A DNA stretch of 45,083 nt from NCBI GenBank assembly GCA_018336035.1, contig JAGXRD010000107.1, positions 1-45,083 on the forward strand, read 5' to 3'. This document shows positions 34,882 through 43,922 of the stretch, piece after piece. The stretch's first letter is position 1, and each line of letters begins with the position of its first letter. The translations under genes were made by a program, and so were the position numbers. The notes beneath the pieces were generated by a model. That model did not search any database. It had not been told where the DNA came from and worked only from the letters and a program-made list of their open reading frames with translations. The stretch comes from Alphaproteobacteria bacterium. GTDB taxonomy: Bacteria; Pseudomonadota; Alphaproteobacteria; Ferrovibrionales; Ferrovibrionaceae.

Positions 34882-35982
34882 ATGCTTAAATTTACCACCG
34901 GTTTGGCTGTTGTCGCTGCTGTCGGCCTGTTTGCCGGCACTGCCTCGGCGCAGATCAAGGTTGCCCTCAACGGCCCGATCACCGGCCAGCTCGCCAGCTT
35001 CGGTGAGCAGATGAAGCGCGGCGCCGAAATGGCCATTGCCGACATCAATGCTGCTGGCGGCGTGAATGGCCAGAAGCTGCAGCTGGTCATTGGTGACGAC
35101 CAGTGCGATCCGAAGCAGGCGGTGGCGGTTGCCAACCGCGCTGTGCAGGAAAAGGTGGCTGTCGTGATCGGCCACTTCTGCTCGGGCTCGTCGATCCCGG
35201 CCTCGGACGTCTACAAGGAAGAGAATATCCTGCAGATCACCCCGGCCTCGACCAACCCGCGCTACACCGAGCGCGGCTACAAGAACGTGTTCCGCGTTTG
35301 CGGTCGCGATGACCAGCAGGGCATCGTTGCTGGCGACTACATTCTTGAGAAGTACAAGGGCAAGAAGGTTGCCATCCTGCATGACAAGACCCCGTATGGT
35401 CAGGGCCTGGCTGAAGAGACCAAGAAGCGCCTGAATTCGAAGGGCATGCAGGAAGCCATGTTCGAAGCCGTGACCGCCGGTGAGAAGGACTACTCTGCGC
35501 TCGTCTCGAAGATGAAGCAGGCCGGCGTCGAGCTGATCTATCTGGGCGGCTATCATCCGGAAGGCGGTCTGATCGTTCGTCAGGCCAAGGAGCAGGGCCT
35601 GAATGCCCCGCTCATGGGTGGCGACGCTCTGGTCGACAAGCAGTTCTGGGCGATTTCCGGCCCGGCTGGCGAAGGTTCGCTGATGACCTTCGACGCCGAT
35701 CCGCGCAAGAACCCGGTTGCCAAGCCGCTGGTCGACAAGTTCAAGGCCCAGGGCTACGACCCGGAAGGCTACACCCTGTACACCTATGCTGCGCTGCAGG
35801 CTTGGGTGCAGGCCGCGACCACGGCGAAGTCGGTGAAGACCGCTGACGTCGAAAAGGCGCTGCGTGCCGGCAAGTTCCAGACTGTGCTGAACGAGATCTC
35901 GTTCGACGCCAAGGGCGACACCACCTCGCCGGCCTACAAGGTCTATGTTTGGAAGAACGGTTCCTACGACTACGTGAACTGA
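34882..35982 (+). CDS. livJ: Branched-chain amino acid ABC transporter substrate-binding protein (LivJ/LivK)
   Basis: 366 residues. Sec signal peptide at about 1-23 (MLKFTTGLAVVAAVGLFAGTASAQ). Type I periplasmic binding fold: IKVALNGPITGQLASFGEQMKRGAE, DDQCDPKQAVAVANRAVQE, GHFCSGSSIPASDVYKEE, the ligand-contacting ITPASTNPRYTERG, and FRVCGRDDQQG. These are classic LIVBP segments with the Cys-Ser-Gly-Ser loop that holds the amino acid carboxylate and amine. It delivers Leu/Ile/Val to LivHMGF. Start at ATG 34882 after GGGAGAGGA. Codon use looks highly optimised, as expected for an abundant protein. A strong terminator follows. Confidence 0.95.
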   Translation: MLKFTTGLAVVAAVGLFAGTASAQIKVALNGPITGQLASFGEQMKRGAEMAIADINAAGGVNGQKLQLVIGDDQCDPKQAVAVANRAVQEKVAVVIGHFCSGSSIPASDVYKEENILQITPASTNPRYTERGYKNVFRVCGRDDQQGIVAGDYILEKYKGKKVAILHDKTPYGQGLAEETKKRLNSKGMQEAMFEAVTAGEKDYSALVSKMKQAGVELIYLGGYHPEGGLIVRQAKEQGLNAPLMGGDALVDKQFWAISGPAGEGSLMTFDADPRKNPVAKPLVDKFKAQGYDPEGYTLYTYAALQAWVQAATTAKSVKTADVEKALRAGKFQTVLNEISFDAKGDTTSPAYKVYVWKNGSYDYVN

Positions 35983-36003
35983 TCCCCGGATCCGGGGGAG
36001 TGG

Positions 36004-36036
36004 GAAGCCCGGGCCATCATGCCCGGGCTTCTTTTT
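36004..36036 (+). terminator. Rho-independent terminator after livJ
   Basis: Perfect 11-base-pair stem GAAGCCCGGGC / GCCCGGGCTTC with a six-base loop (CATCAT), followed by TTTTTG. It lies 22 bases past the livJ stop and closes the liv operon. Confidence 0.92.
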
Positions 36037-36173
36037 GATCTAGTTGTTCTCTAATTGTACACTGCGACCGTGGGCAGTACCTCGCCAGCGCCAAGCATTT
36101 CCCTTGTTGGTAGGGTTGGCACCTGCCACCGGATATTGTAGGGTCCGGCCGTCTTTCCCGAGGTGCCCTGCCT

Positions 36174-36617
36174 ATGTCCAAGCCCACGGTCGCTCTCGCT
36201 GCCGATCATGCCGGTTTTGAGTTGAAAAACCTGCTGCGCGATGAGCTTAAGGCCGAGGGCTATGACGTACTCGACCTCGGCACCAATTCCTCCGACAGCG
36301 TCGACTATCCTGATTTCGGCCGCCAGCTCGGCCAGACAGTCGCGTCCGGCAAAGCCGCTTTCGGCGTGGCCGTCTGCGGCAGCGGCATCGGCATCTCGAT
36401 CGCGGCCAACCGCGTCAGTGGGTGCCGTGCGGCGCTGGTGCATGATGCGACCAGCGCCCGGCTGTGCCGCGAGCATAACGATGCCAATGTTCTGGCGCTG
36501 GGCGCCCGGCTGATCGGCATCGAGACGGCGCGCGACTGCCTGAAGGCATTTCTCAGCACCCCATTTGCCGGCGGTCGCCATCAGCGCCGCGTCGACCTGC
36601 TCGACAAGCCGGCCTGA
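36174..36617 (+). CDS. rpiB: Ribose-5-phosphate isomerase B
   Basis: 147 residues. RpiB/LacA family: VALAADHAGFELKNLL at the N-terminus, DLGTNSSDSVDYPDF, then VCGSGIGISIAANRV with the catalytic cysteine, and HDATSARLCREHNDANVLALG. Interconverts ribose-5-phosphate and ribulose-5-phosphate, which is also the precursor of the riboflavin gene cluster downstream. ATG 36174 has only a weak upstream site. GlyA follows after 30 bases, so probably co-transcribed. Confidence 0.95.
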   Translation: MSKPTVALAADHAGFELKNLLRDELKAEGYDVLDLGTNSSDSVDYPDFGRQLGQTVASGKAAFGVAVCGSGIGISIAANRVSGCRAALVHDATSARLCREHNDANVLALGARLIGIETARDCLKAFLSTPFAGGRHQRRVDLLDKPA

Positions 36618-36647
36618 CCGTATACAGACGCTTCCAGGAGTCCTTCG

Positions 36648-37955
36648 ATGTCCAGCACTGCCGCCAAGCCCACCGTCACCCATGCCGGCTTTTTCGAGCG
36701 TACGCTTAAGCAGGCCGACCCGGAAATCTTTGACTCCATCGTCAAGGAACTGGATCGCCAGCAGAGCCAGATCGAACTGATCGCTTCGGAAAACATCGTC
36801 AGCCGCGCCGTCCTGGAAGCGCAGGGCTCGGTGATGACCAACAAGTATGCCGAGGGCCTGCCGGGCAAGCGCTATTACAATGGCTGCGAATTCGTGGATA
36901 TCGCAGAAAATCTCGCGATCGAGCGCGCCAAAAAGCTGTTCGGCTGCGGCTTCGCCAATGTGCAGCCGCATTCCGGCGCGCAGGCCAATCAGGCAGTCTT
37001 CATGGCGATGCTGAAGCCAGGCGACACCTTCATGGGTCTCGATCTTGCCGCTGGCGGCCATCTGACACACGGTTCGCCTGCCAACCAGTCGGGCAAGTGG
37101 TTCAATGTCGTGCCCTATACTGTGCGGCAGGATGACCATCGCATCGACATGGACCAGGTCGCCAAACTGGCCGAGCAGCATAAGCCGAAGCTGATCATCG
37201 CAGGTGGCTCTGCCTATCCGCGCTTCTGGGACTTCGCCAGGTTCCGCGAGATCGCCGACAGCATCGGCGCGATCTTCATGGTCGACATGGCGCATTTTGC
37301 CGGCCTGGTCGCGGGCGGCGCGCATCCCAGCCCGTTCCCGCATGCCCATATCGCCACCACCACCACGCACAAGACGCTGCGCGGTCCGCGCGGCGGCATG
37401 GTGCTGACCAATGACGAAGCGCTGGCCAAGAAGATCAACTCGGCTGTTTTCCCGGGGCTGCAGGGCGGCCCGCTGATGCATGTAATTGCCGGCAAGGCGG
37501 TCGCCTTCGGCGAGGCACTGACACCGGAATTCAAGTCCTATGCCCAGGCTGTGGTCGACAACGCCAAGGCGATGGCGGCGGCGTTGCAGGAACGCGGCTA
37601 TGACCTCGTCTCGGGCGGTACCGACAATCACCTCATGCTGATCGATCTGCGCTCGAAGGGCCTCAAGGGCAATGTCTGCGTCGAGAGCCTGGAGCATGCG
37701 CGCATCACGGCAAACAAGAACGGCGTGCCCTTCGATCCGGAAAAGCCGATGGTCACCTCGGGTATCCGTGTCGGCAGCCCAGCTGGCACCACGCGCGGCT
37801 TCGGCGTTGCCGAGTTCCGTCAGATCGGTGGCCTGATCGCCGACGTGCTGGACGGCATTGCCAAGAAGACCAACGACAATTCCGATGTCGAACGGGCTGT
37901 GGCCGAGAAGGTGGTAGCGCTGTGCAACCGCTTCCCGATCTATCCGCAGCTCTGA
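36648..37955 (+). CDS. glyA: Serine hydroxymethyltransferase
   Basis: 435 residues. PLP-dependent conversion of serine and tetrahydrofolate to glycine and methylene-tetrahydrofolate. Landmarks: [38 protein letters not shown], the substrate and cofactor loop [15 protein letters not shown], the PLP lysine in [14 protein letters not shown] (K242), and [16 protein letters not shown]. Full length. Lies between rpiB and nrdR, 32 bases before nrdR, in a cluster supplying C1 units and nucleotides. Confidence 0.97.
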   Translation: MSSTAAKPTVTHAGFFERTLKQADPEIFDSIVKELDRQQSQIELIASENIVSRAVLEAQGSVMTNKYAEGLPGKRYYNGCEFVDIAENLAIERAKKLFGCGFANVQPHSGAQANQAVFMAMLKPGDTFMGLDLAAGGHLTHGSPANQSGKWFNVVPYTVRQDDHRIDMDQVAKLAEQHKPKLIIAGGSAYPRFWDFARFREIADSIGAIFMVDMAHFAGLVAGGAHPSPFPHAHIATTTTHKTLRGPRGGMVLTNDEALAKKINSAVFPGLQGGPLMHVIAGKAVAFGEALTPEFKSYAQAVVDNAKAMAAALQERGYDLVSGGTDNHLMLIDLRSKGLKGNVCVESLEHARITANKNGVPFDPEKPMVTSGIRVGSPAGTTRGFGVAEFRQIGGLIADVLDGIAKKTNDNSDVERAVAEKVVALCNRFPIYPQL

Positions 37956-37987
37956 CGCCACAATCATAAGGCGGGGGAAAACCGACC

Positions 37988-38455
37988 ATGCGTTGTCCGT
38001 TCTGCGGCAATGACGATACCCAGGTGAAGGACTCGCGGCCGACCGAGGACAACTCGGCGATCCGCCGCCGGCGCTTCTGCCCGAATTGCGGCGCGCGCTT
38101 CACCACCTTTGAACGCATCCAGCTGCGCGAACTGACGGTGATCAAGAAGAATGGCCTGAAGGCGCCATTTGATCGCGACAAGCTGGCGCGCTCGATCATG
38201 ATTGCGACACGCAAGCGTCCGATCGATCCGGAGCGTATTGAGCGCCTGATCAATGGCATCGTGCGTCGCTTGGAGAGTTCCGGCGAGAGCGAGATCAAGT
38301 CTGACTCCATCGGCGAACTGGTGATGGATGGTCTGGCCGCACTCGACAAGGTGGCCTATGTGCGCTTCGCCTCGGTCTATCGCAACTTCCGCGAAGCTAA
38401 GGATTTCGAAGACTTCATCGGCTCATTGAGTGGCGCCGGCAACGACGATGACTGA
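37988..38455 (+). CDS. nrdR: Transcriptional repressor NrdR
   Basis: 155 residues. N-terminal zinc ribbon with C3, C6 and C31, C34 (RCPFCG and CPNCG), [17 protein letters not shown], followed by an ATP-cone (about 49-139: [34 protein letters not shown]). It senses ATP/dATP and represses ribonucleotide reductase genes by binding NrdR boxes. Typical position directly before ribD. Its last eight bases overlap the ribD start. Confidence 0.97.
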   Translation: MRCPFCGNDDTQVKDSRPTEDNSAIRRRRFCPNCGARFTTFERIQLRELTVIKKNGLKAPFDRDKLARSIMIATRKRPIDPERIERLINGIVRRLESSGESEIKSDSIGELVMDGLAALDKVAYVRFASVYRNFREAKDFEDFIGSLSGAGNDDD

Positions 38456-39566
38456 TAAAGCCGCTGCCGCCCGGGACGAGCGCTACATGCGCATCGCGCT
38501 CGGGCTGGCGGCGCGCGGGCTGGGTAATACCTGGCCCAACCCGGCGGTCGGCTGCGTCATCGTCAAAGACAATCGCATTGTCGGGCGCGGCTGGACCCAG
38601 GTCAACGGTCGCCCGCATGCCGAAACCGTTGCCCTGCAGCAGGCCGGTGATGCCGCGCGCGGCGCAACAGCTTATGTTACGCTCGAACCCTGTGCTCATC
38701 ATGGCAGGACTCCGCCCTGTGCCGAGGCGCTGGTCAGTGCCGGTATTTCCCGGTGCGTTGTCGCGCTGGAAGATCCTGATGCGCGGGTGGCGGGCAGGGG
38801 GCTCGCATTGCTGCGCGAGGCCGGAATCAATGTTGCGGTCGACTGCCTGCGGAATGCCGCAACCGAACTGAATACCGGCTTTCTGCTTAGCCGCGAGCGC
38901 AATCGCCCGCTGGTCACACTGAAACTCGCCGTCAGCCTGGATGGCCGCATCGGCACGCATTCCGGCGACAGCAAGTGGATCACCAGCCCAGTCGCCCGTA
39001 TGCGTGCTCACCTGCTGCGGGCGCAGCATGACGCTGTGATGGTGGGCAGCAACACCGCGCTGCAGGACGATCCCGATCTGACCTGCCGCCTTCCGGGTTT
39101 GCCCAAGCGTCCGGCCGTCCGCATCATTCTGGATGGTCGCCTGCGGTTGAGCCTGACATCGAAAGTTGTGGCAACGGCCAAGTCGGCGCCGACCTGGATC
39201 ATCACGCGCGAGGATGTCGACGAAGCCCGTCGTCAGGCCTTTGAGGACTGCGGCGTCGAGGTGATTGCGGTCGAGCCAGACGAGGCTGGCTTTCCGGCCC
39301 TGGCGCCGGCCTTTGCCATCCTGGCCGAGCGCGGTCTGACCCGAATCCTGGTGGAAGGCGGCGGCAAATTGGCCGCCAGCCTGATCCGGGCCGATCTGGT
39401 CGACCGCATGATCTGGTTCCGCGCGCCCAGTGTGATCGGCGGCGACGGCCTGCCGGGAATTGCGGCTTTTGGCATTGATACCGTGGCGGAAGCGCCGCGC
39501 TGGCAGCGGGTCAGGGCCGATATTCTTGGCGATGACCTGCTGGAAACCTTCATCCGCCCCCTCTAA
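38448..39566 (+). CDS. ribD: Bifunctional riboflavin deaminase/reductase RibD
   Basis: 372 residues from ATG 38448, which overlaps the nrdR stop; ATG 38430 is an alternative. N-terminal cytidine-deaminase-type domain (about 1-145) with the zinc motif HAETVAL and [15 protein letters not shown]. The C-terminal reductase domain (about 148-365) begins [20 protein letters not shown] and includes [20 protein letters not shown] and [13 protein letters not shown]. It carries out the deamination and NADPH reduction steps of riboflavin synthesis. RibE starts ten bases after its stop. Confidence 0.96.
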   Translation: MTDKAAAARDERYMRIALGLAARGLGNTWPNPAVGCVIVKDNRIVGRGWTQVNGRPHAETVALQQAGDAARGATAYVTLEPCAHHGRTPPCAEALVSAGISRCVVALEDPDARVAGRGLALLREAGINVAVDCLRNAATELNTGFLLSRERNRPLVTLKLAVSLDGRIGTHSGDSKWITSPVARMRAHLLRAQHDAVMVGSNTALQDDPDLTCRLPGLPKRPAVRIILDGRLRLSLTSKVVATAKSAPTWIITREDVDEARRQAFEDCGVEVIAVEPDEAGFPALAPAFAILAERGLTRILVEGGGKLAASLIRADLVDRMIWFRAPSVIGGDGLPGIAAFGIDTVAEAPRWQRVRADILGDDLLETFIRPL

Positions 39567-39576
39567 AACTAGGCCC

Positions 39577-40173
39577 ATGTTCACAGGCATCGTCACCGAT
39601 ATCGGCACAGTCGTCGCCCGCGAGACGCGCGGCGACACCCACTTCCGCATCCGCACCCGCTACGAGACCGCCAGCATCGACATCGGCGCCTCGATTGCCT
39701 GCGCCGGCGTCTGCCTGACGGTCGTGCAGAAGGGCGCCGACTGGTTTGCAGTCGATGTCTCTGCCGAGAGCCTGTCGCGTACCACACTGGGCAACTGGAA
39801 AGATGGCTCGGCCATCAATCTCGAACGCAGCCTGAAGGTCGGCGACGAACTCGGTGGGCATATCGTCTCCGGCCATGTCGATGGCGTGGGCGAAGTGGTG
39901 GCGACGCGTAGCGAGGGCGACTCCCTGCGCATCGACTTCCGCGCGCCGGCCAGCCTCGCCGGATTTATCGCCGAGAAGGGCTCGATCACCATCGACGGTG
40001 CCTCGCTGACCGTGAACGGCGTCGATGGTGCCGTGTTCGGCGTCAACCTGATACCGCATACCCAGCAGGTGACCACGCTCGGCAAACTGAAGGCCGGCGA
40101 CAAGGTCAATCTGGAAATCGACGTGCTGGCGCGCTACGTGGCGCGGCTGCAGCAGTGGAGCAAGTCGTCGTGA
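39577..40173 (+). CDS. ribE: Riboflavin synthase alpha chain
   Basis: 198 residues starting [12 protein letters not shown] at ATG 39577; the frame open upstream is inside ribD. Two homologous lumazine-binding barrels (about 1-96 and 97-190), each with the [13 protein letters not shown] or [11 protein letters not shown] type loop, and [12 protein letters not shown] opening the second barrel. Dismutates two 6,7-dimethyl-8-ribityllumazine molecules to riboflavin. Ends in a basic helix (YVARLQQW). Its stop overlaps the GTG start of the next gene. Confidence 0.96.
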   Translation: MFTGIVTDIGTVVARETRGDTHFRIRTRYETASIDIGASIACAGVCLTVVQKGADWFAVDVSAESLSRTTLGNWKDGSAINLERSLKVGDELGGHIVSGHVDGVGEVVATRSEGDSLRIDFRAPASLAGFIAEKGSITIDGASLTVNGVDGAVFGVNLIPHTQQVTTLGKLKAGDKVNLEIDVLARYVARLQQWSKSS

Positions 40174-41300
40174 ACAGTATGGATGATATCAAGCGGTATA
40201 TCGCCTCGGCCGAGGAGATCATCGAAGAGGCTCGCCAGGGCCGCATGGTGATTCTGGTCGACGAGGAGGATCGCGAGAACGAAGGCGATCTGTATATTCC
40301 GGCCGAGATGGCCGATGCCGCCGCCATCAACTTTATGGCCAAACACGGTCGCGGCCTGATCTGCCTGACGCTGACGCGCCAGCGCATCGAGCAGCTCGGC
40401 CTGCCGCTGATGGCGCAGAATAATGCCTCGCGGCATCAGACCGCGTTCACGGTTTCCATTGAGGCACGCGAAGGCGTCACCACGGGCATCTCGGCAGCTG
40501 ATCGCGCGCAGACCGTGAAGGTGGCGATTGATCCTTCCAAGGGGCCGGCCGACATTGCCGTACCTGGCCATATCTTCCCGCTGATGGCGCGTGATGGTGG
40601 CACGCTGGTGCGCGCTGGCCATACCGAAGCCGGTGTGGATATCGCGCGACTGGCTGGCCTCAATCCGTCTGGCGTGATCTGCGAGATCATGAATGACGAC
40701 GGCACCATGGCGCGGATGCCTGATCTGATCGCCTTTGCCCAGCTTCATAACCTCAAGATCGGGACTATTGCGGACCTGATTGCCTATCGCCGCCGGCACG
40801 ACAATCTGATCCAGCGGGTGGTGGAGGGTGAGATCGATAGCGTCTGGGGTGGCAAGTTCCGCATGCTGGTCTATCGAAACCGCGTTGAATACGCCGAGCA
40901 TATCGCCCTGGTGAAGGGCGATATCGCAGATGGCAATCCTGTCATGGTGCGTATGCATGCCATGAATGTGCTGGAAGACGTTCTGGGCGATCATGGCGCA
41001 CGCTCGGGCGTGCTGCATGGGGCTATGCAGATGATTGGCGAAGCGGGGCGGGGCATTGTGGTGCTGATCCGTGAGCCGCGGCCGACCGCTTTGTCCGACA
41101 ACGTGCGCCAGAAACTGGGCGAACCGGTTGAAAAAACAGCGCATCTCCGGGATTATGGCATCGGGGCACAGATCCTGATCGATCTGGGGGTTAAGGACAT
41201 GATTGTCCTGTCTAACGTCGAACGCACCATCGTCGGCCTGGAAGGCTACGGCCTTTCCGTCGTCGAAACTCGACCGATCAAGGTTCGCAGGGAGAACTGA
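40170..41300 (+). CDS. ribB: 3,4-Dihydroxy-2-butanone-4-phosphate synthase with degenerate GTP cyclohydrolase II domain (RibBX type)
   Basis: 376 residues from GTG 40170 (four-base overlap with ribE, GGAG ten bases upstream); ATG 40179 is an alternative. The N-terminal DHBP synthase (about 1-205) is intact: [27 protein letters not shown], and [14 protein letters not shown] with its acidic residue. The C-terminal half keeps GCHII scaffold pieces ([36 protein letters not shown]), but where active enzymes have the three zinc cysteines (SECLTGD...RCDCG) it reads [19 protein letters not shown] and has no cysteine at all; QEGRGIGL is also replaced. It should make the four-carbon precursor but not open GTP, so a separate RibA is expected elsewhere. 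Confidence 0.93.
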   Translation: MNSMDDIKRYIASAEEIIEEARQGRMVILVDEEDRENEGDLYIPAEMADAAAINFMAKHGRGLICLTLTRQRIEQLGLPLMAQNNASRHQTAFTVSIEAREGVTTGISAADRAQTVKVAIDPSKGPADIAVPGHIFPLMARDGGTLVRAGHTEAGVDIARLAGLNPSGVICEIMNDDGTMARMPDLIAFAQLHNLKIGTIADLIAYRRRHDNLIQRVVEGEIDSVWGGKFRMLVYRNRVEYAEHIALVKGDIADGNPVMVRMHAMNVLEDVLGDHGARSGVLHGAMQMIGEAGRGIVVLIREPRPTALSDNVRQKLGEPVEKTAHLRDYGIGAQILIDLGVKDMIVLSNVERTIVGLEGYGLSVVETRPIKVRREN

Positions 41301-41304
41301 GACC

Positions 41305-41886
41305 ATGGTAGCGCGCAGGGGGAAGCCAGCGGCCAAAACGGCGGCGGCGAAAAAGGGTGCGGTGAAAAAGGCCAAGGCGAAGTCCGGTAAGACCGCGACC
41401 TTCTCCAGCCTGGAAACTGAGATGTCTGGTGATCTCAACATCGAGATTCGCAAGCCGCGCGTGCTCATTGTCGAGGCACGCTTCTACGAGGATATTGCCG
41501 ATGCGCTGTTCGAAGGCGCCAAGGCGATCATCGAAGCTTCTGATTTCGATTATGACCGGATCGATGTGCCTGGCGCCCTGGAGCTGCCGGCGGCAATCCG
41601 TTTCGCGATGAACCGCAAGGGCGAGAAGGCCTATGACGGTTATGTCGCACTTGGCTGCGTGATCCGTGGCGAGACAGCGCATTTCGACGTCGTGGTGAAC
41701 GAGAGCGCCCGTGGCTTGCAGCAGCTGGCCATCGAACATCAGCTCTGTATCGGCAACGGCATCATCACGGTTGAGAACGAAGACCAGGCCTGGGATCGTG
41801 CCCGCAAGGATCGCCAGGACAAGGGTGGCGGCGCCGCGCTGGCCGCCGTGGCGATGATCGGCCTGAAGCAGCTGTTCTCGGCATGA
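41305..41886 (+). CDS. ribH: 6,7-Dimethyl-8-ribityllumazine synthase with basic N-terminal extension
   Basis: 193 residues from ATG 41305, which follows GGGAG at about ten bases. The enzyme core starts near residue 45 (RKPRVLIVEARFYEDIAD) and shows GALELPAAIRFAM, GCVIRGETAHFDVVVNES with the catalytic histidine region, and GIITVENEDQAWDRA. It joins the four-carbon phosphate to the pyrimidine in riboflavin synthesis and assembles as pentamers or 60-mers. The first about 35 residues are Lys/Ala-rich (KPAAKTAAAKKGAVKK), like histone H1 tails, and lie outside the fold. A start at the internal Met before SGDLNIEI (about residue 40) would give the usual length. Overlaps nusB by four bases. Confidence 0.94.
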   Translation: MVARRGKPAAKTAAAKKGAVKKAKAKSGKTATFSSLETEMSGDLNIEIRKPRVLIVEARFYEDIADALFEGAKAIIEASDFDYDRIDVPGALELPAAIRFAMNRKGEKAYDGYVALGCVIRGETAHFDVVVNESARGLQQLAIEHQLCIGNGIITVENEDQAWDRARKDRQDKGGGAALAAVAMIGLKQLFSA

Positions 41887-42377
41887 GCGAAGGAGGGCAG
41901 CGACGGGGAGCACGCACTGATCGCCCGGCCGGACGCCGGTCGGTCGCGCGGCTGTTTGCCGTTCAGGCTCTTTATGAGATCGAGTTCGGTGGCACCAATC
42001 CCGAAGCCGTGATTGCCGATTTTCGCACCCATCGCCAGTCGGAAGAGATCGAAGGCGTGCAGATGCGCGAAGCCGATGCCGACTGGTTCGCCGAAATCGT
42101 ACGCGGTGTTGCCCGGCAGCAGGCTGAAGTGGACCGTGTGATCAAGGATGCCATGCCGCGCGTCGATGCACTTGATCGCATGGAAGCTATCCTGCGCTAT
42201 GCGTTGCGCTGCGCGGCTTACGAGATCATTGCCCGCGTCGATGTGCCGGCAACTACGGTGATCGATGAATATCTCGGCATCGTGCGCGCCTTCTTCGGCC
42301 CACGCGAAATCAAGCTGGCGAATGGCGTAATCGATGCGGTGGCGCGCAAGCTGCGCCCCGGCGAATTTACGGCCTGA
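41883..42377 (+). CDS. nusB: Transcription antitermination protein NusB
   Basis: 164 residues. All-helical NusB fold: arginine-rich N-terminus, then RRSVARLFAVQALYEIE, DADWFAEIVRGVARQ, LDRMEAILRYALRCAAYEI and VPATTVIDEYLGIVRAFFGP. It binds boxA RNA with NusE (S10) to promote rRNA antitermination. It starts inside the ribH stop (ATGA), the classic ribH-nusB link. ThiL begins eight bases after its stop. Confidence 0.96.
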   Translation: MSEGGQRRGARTDRPAGRRSVARLFAVQALYEIEFGGTNPEAVIADFRTHRQSEEIEGVQMREADADWFAEIVRGVARQQAEVDRVIKDAMPRVDALDRMEAILRYALRCAAYEIIARVDVPATTVIDEYLGIVRAFFGPREIKLANGVIDAVARKLRPGEFTA

Positions 42378-42384
42378 GGCGATC

Positions 42385-43380
42385 ATGCCCGGACAGACGG
42401 GCCTGGGCGAATTCGATCTGATCGCGCGCTATCTCGCGCCCCTTGCAGCTGCTGCGCCCGGTGCGTTTCATCTGCGGGACGATGCCGCGATCATCCCGGT
42501 TCCGCCTGGCGAAGATCTGGTCGTCACTACAGATGCCATGATCGAGGGCGTACACTTCCTGGCCAAGGATGGTGCGGAGCGTATCGCCCGCAAGCTGCTG
42601 CGGGTCAATCTATCCGACCTGGCCGCAAAGGGGGCGAGGCCGATTGGCTATCAGTTGATCCTCGGCCTGTCGGGCGAGCCTGACGAAGCATGGCTCGCAT
42701 CCTTCTGCGAAGGGTTGCGGCGCGATCAGGAAGCCTTTGGTTTTCCGCTTTATGGTGGCGATACGGTCCGCAGTCCTGGCGGCATCACGCTGGGAGTGAC
42801 GGCGTTCGGCAGCCTGCCGAACGGCAGCATGCTGCGTCGTTCTGGCGCGCAGGCCGGCGACGACCTCTATGTTACCGGCAGTATCGGCGATGCCGCGCTC
42901 GGTCTGGAAACCAAGCTCAATCACCGGCTGTTTTCATCAGCTGCGATGCTGTTCTTTGATTCTCGTCTACATGTGCCGACACCGCGTCTCGCGATGGGGC
43001 AGGGTCTGCGCGGCCTGGCGCATGCCGCCCAGGATGTATCTGATGGTCTGGTGCAGGATGCGGGCCATATTGCCGCGCAATCCAATCTGAAGGCCGTGAT
43101 CGAGGCAGCAACCGTGCCGCTGTCGCTGGCCACCCGTCAGGCTGTGCAGGACGATCCAGATCTGCTGGATGTGGTGCTGACTGGCGGCGATGACTATGAG
43201 CTGCTCTTCGCGGTGTCGCCCAATCGGGCGAGCCAGATCGCCGCACTGTCACGTTCAGTCGGGCTGGCGGCAACCCGCATTGGCCGGCTGGAAGCCGGAC
43301 AGGGGGTGGTGGTGCAGGATCAGGGGGGCAGCCCTTTGACGCTTCGTCGCGCCGGATTTCAGCATTTCGGCGGATCGTAA
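42385..43380 (+). CDS. thiL: Thiamine-monophosphate kinase
   Basis: 331 residues from ATG 42385 (MPGQTGLGEFDLIARYL). AIR-synthase/PurM-like fold with metal and ATP contacts: LRDDAAIIPVP, TTDAMIEGVHF, VNLSDLAAKGARPIGY, and FPLYGGDTVRSPGG. The C-terminal half includes DVSDGLVQDAGHIA and LTGGDDYELLFAV. Phosphorylates thiamine monophosphate to the active diphosphate. Last gene of the rib-nusB-thiL run. Confidence 0.96.
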   Translation: MPGQTGLGEFDLIARYLAPLAAAAPGAFHLRDDAAIIPVPPGEDLVVTTDAMIEGVHFLAKDGAERIARKLLRVNLSDLAAKGARPIGYQLILGLSGEPDEAWLASFCEGLRRDQEAFGFPLYGGDTVRSPGGITLGVTAFGSLPNGSMLRRSGAQAGDDLYVTGSIGDAALGLETKLNHRLFSSAAMLFFDSRLHVPTPRLAMGQGLRGLAHAAQDVSDGLVQDAGHIAAQSNLKAVIEAATVPLSLATRQAVQDDPDLLDVVLTGGDDYELLFAVSPNRASQIAALSRSVGLAATRIGRLEAGQGVVVQDQGGSPLTLRRAGFQHFGGS

Positions 43381-43428
43381 GCCCGGAATCGACTAAACTG
43401 GAACGGCTGTGAGTCGTGGAGACAGAAC

Positions 43429-43902
43429 TTGCGCAAGATCATTCTGATCATTGTTGCCCTGATCGTGCTGGCCTCGCTCGCCGGTGGCGGCTTCGCAGTT
43501 TACATGTTCGTCTTTGCGACCAAAAAGCAGGAGGAGACGTCAGCCTCCGATCCCAACGACCCGCCACCTGAAGCCCCCGTCAAACGCCCAGCCTTCATTC
43601 CGCTTGAGCCCTTCAGCGTCTATATTGTTCCTGAAGGCCAGAAGCCGCGCGAGGTGATGGTGATCCTTCATCTCGAGGTCCCGCCAGACAACGTGCCTCA
43701 GGTGAACGATAAGATGCACCTGTTGCGCGATCGCTATATCCGCGAATTGCTGCGCGGCGATCCGATTGCCGTTCCAGCGCGGTTTAGCAGCAAGGATCTG
43801 TTCGTACTACGTGATCGTCTGCGCGGACCGACCGATGAGATTCTAGGCAAGGGCGTGGTGACGCAGGTGCTGCTTCTGAATATTATTACCCAGTTGAAAT
43901 AA
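43429..43902 (+). CDS. FliL-like flagellar basal-body-associated protein
   Basis: 157 residues from TTG 43429, seven bases after GGAG; no ATG is available that keeps the membrane helix. One N-terminal membrane segment (about 4-30: IILIIVALIVLASLAGGGF), an acidic Pro-rich linker, then FIPLEPFSVYIVPEGQKP and MVILHLEVPP, ending with LRDRLRGPTDEILGKGVVTQVLLLNIITQ. The C-terminal layout resembles FliL, which associates with MotAB stators at the basal body. The similarity is of pattern rather than a strong motif, and no other basal-body gene is adjacent. It starts 48 bases after thiL. Confidence 0.72.
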   Translation: MRKIILIIVALIVLASLAGGGFAVYMFVFATKKQEETSASDPNDPPPEAPVKRPAFIPLEPFSVYIVPEGQKPREVMVILHLEVPPDNVPQVNDKMHLLRDRYIRELLRGDPIAVPARFSSKDLFVLRDRLRGPTDEILGKGVVTQVLLLNIITQLK

Positions 43903-43922
43903 GTAGAATCGGTTCGCCTCCC

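Noticed and set aside
36037-36173. Possible riboswitch (glycine or FMN type) before rpiB/glyA or the rib genes
   Set aside because: No conserved aptamer core could be recognised, and ribD-ribE-ribB starts overlap so closely that there is no room for a leader inside the rib cluster.
36051-37967. 638-codon open frame on the minus strand opposite rpiB and glyA
   Set aside because: It runs through two genes whose proteins are clearly recognised on the other strand; composition is His/Arg/Gly-rich without any domain. Long antisense frames arise from high third-position GC.
40134-41468. 444-codon minus-strand open frame opposite the riboflavin genes
   Set aside because: It overlaps overlapping, functionally certain genes; no domain seen.
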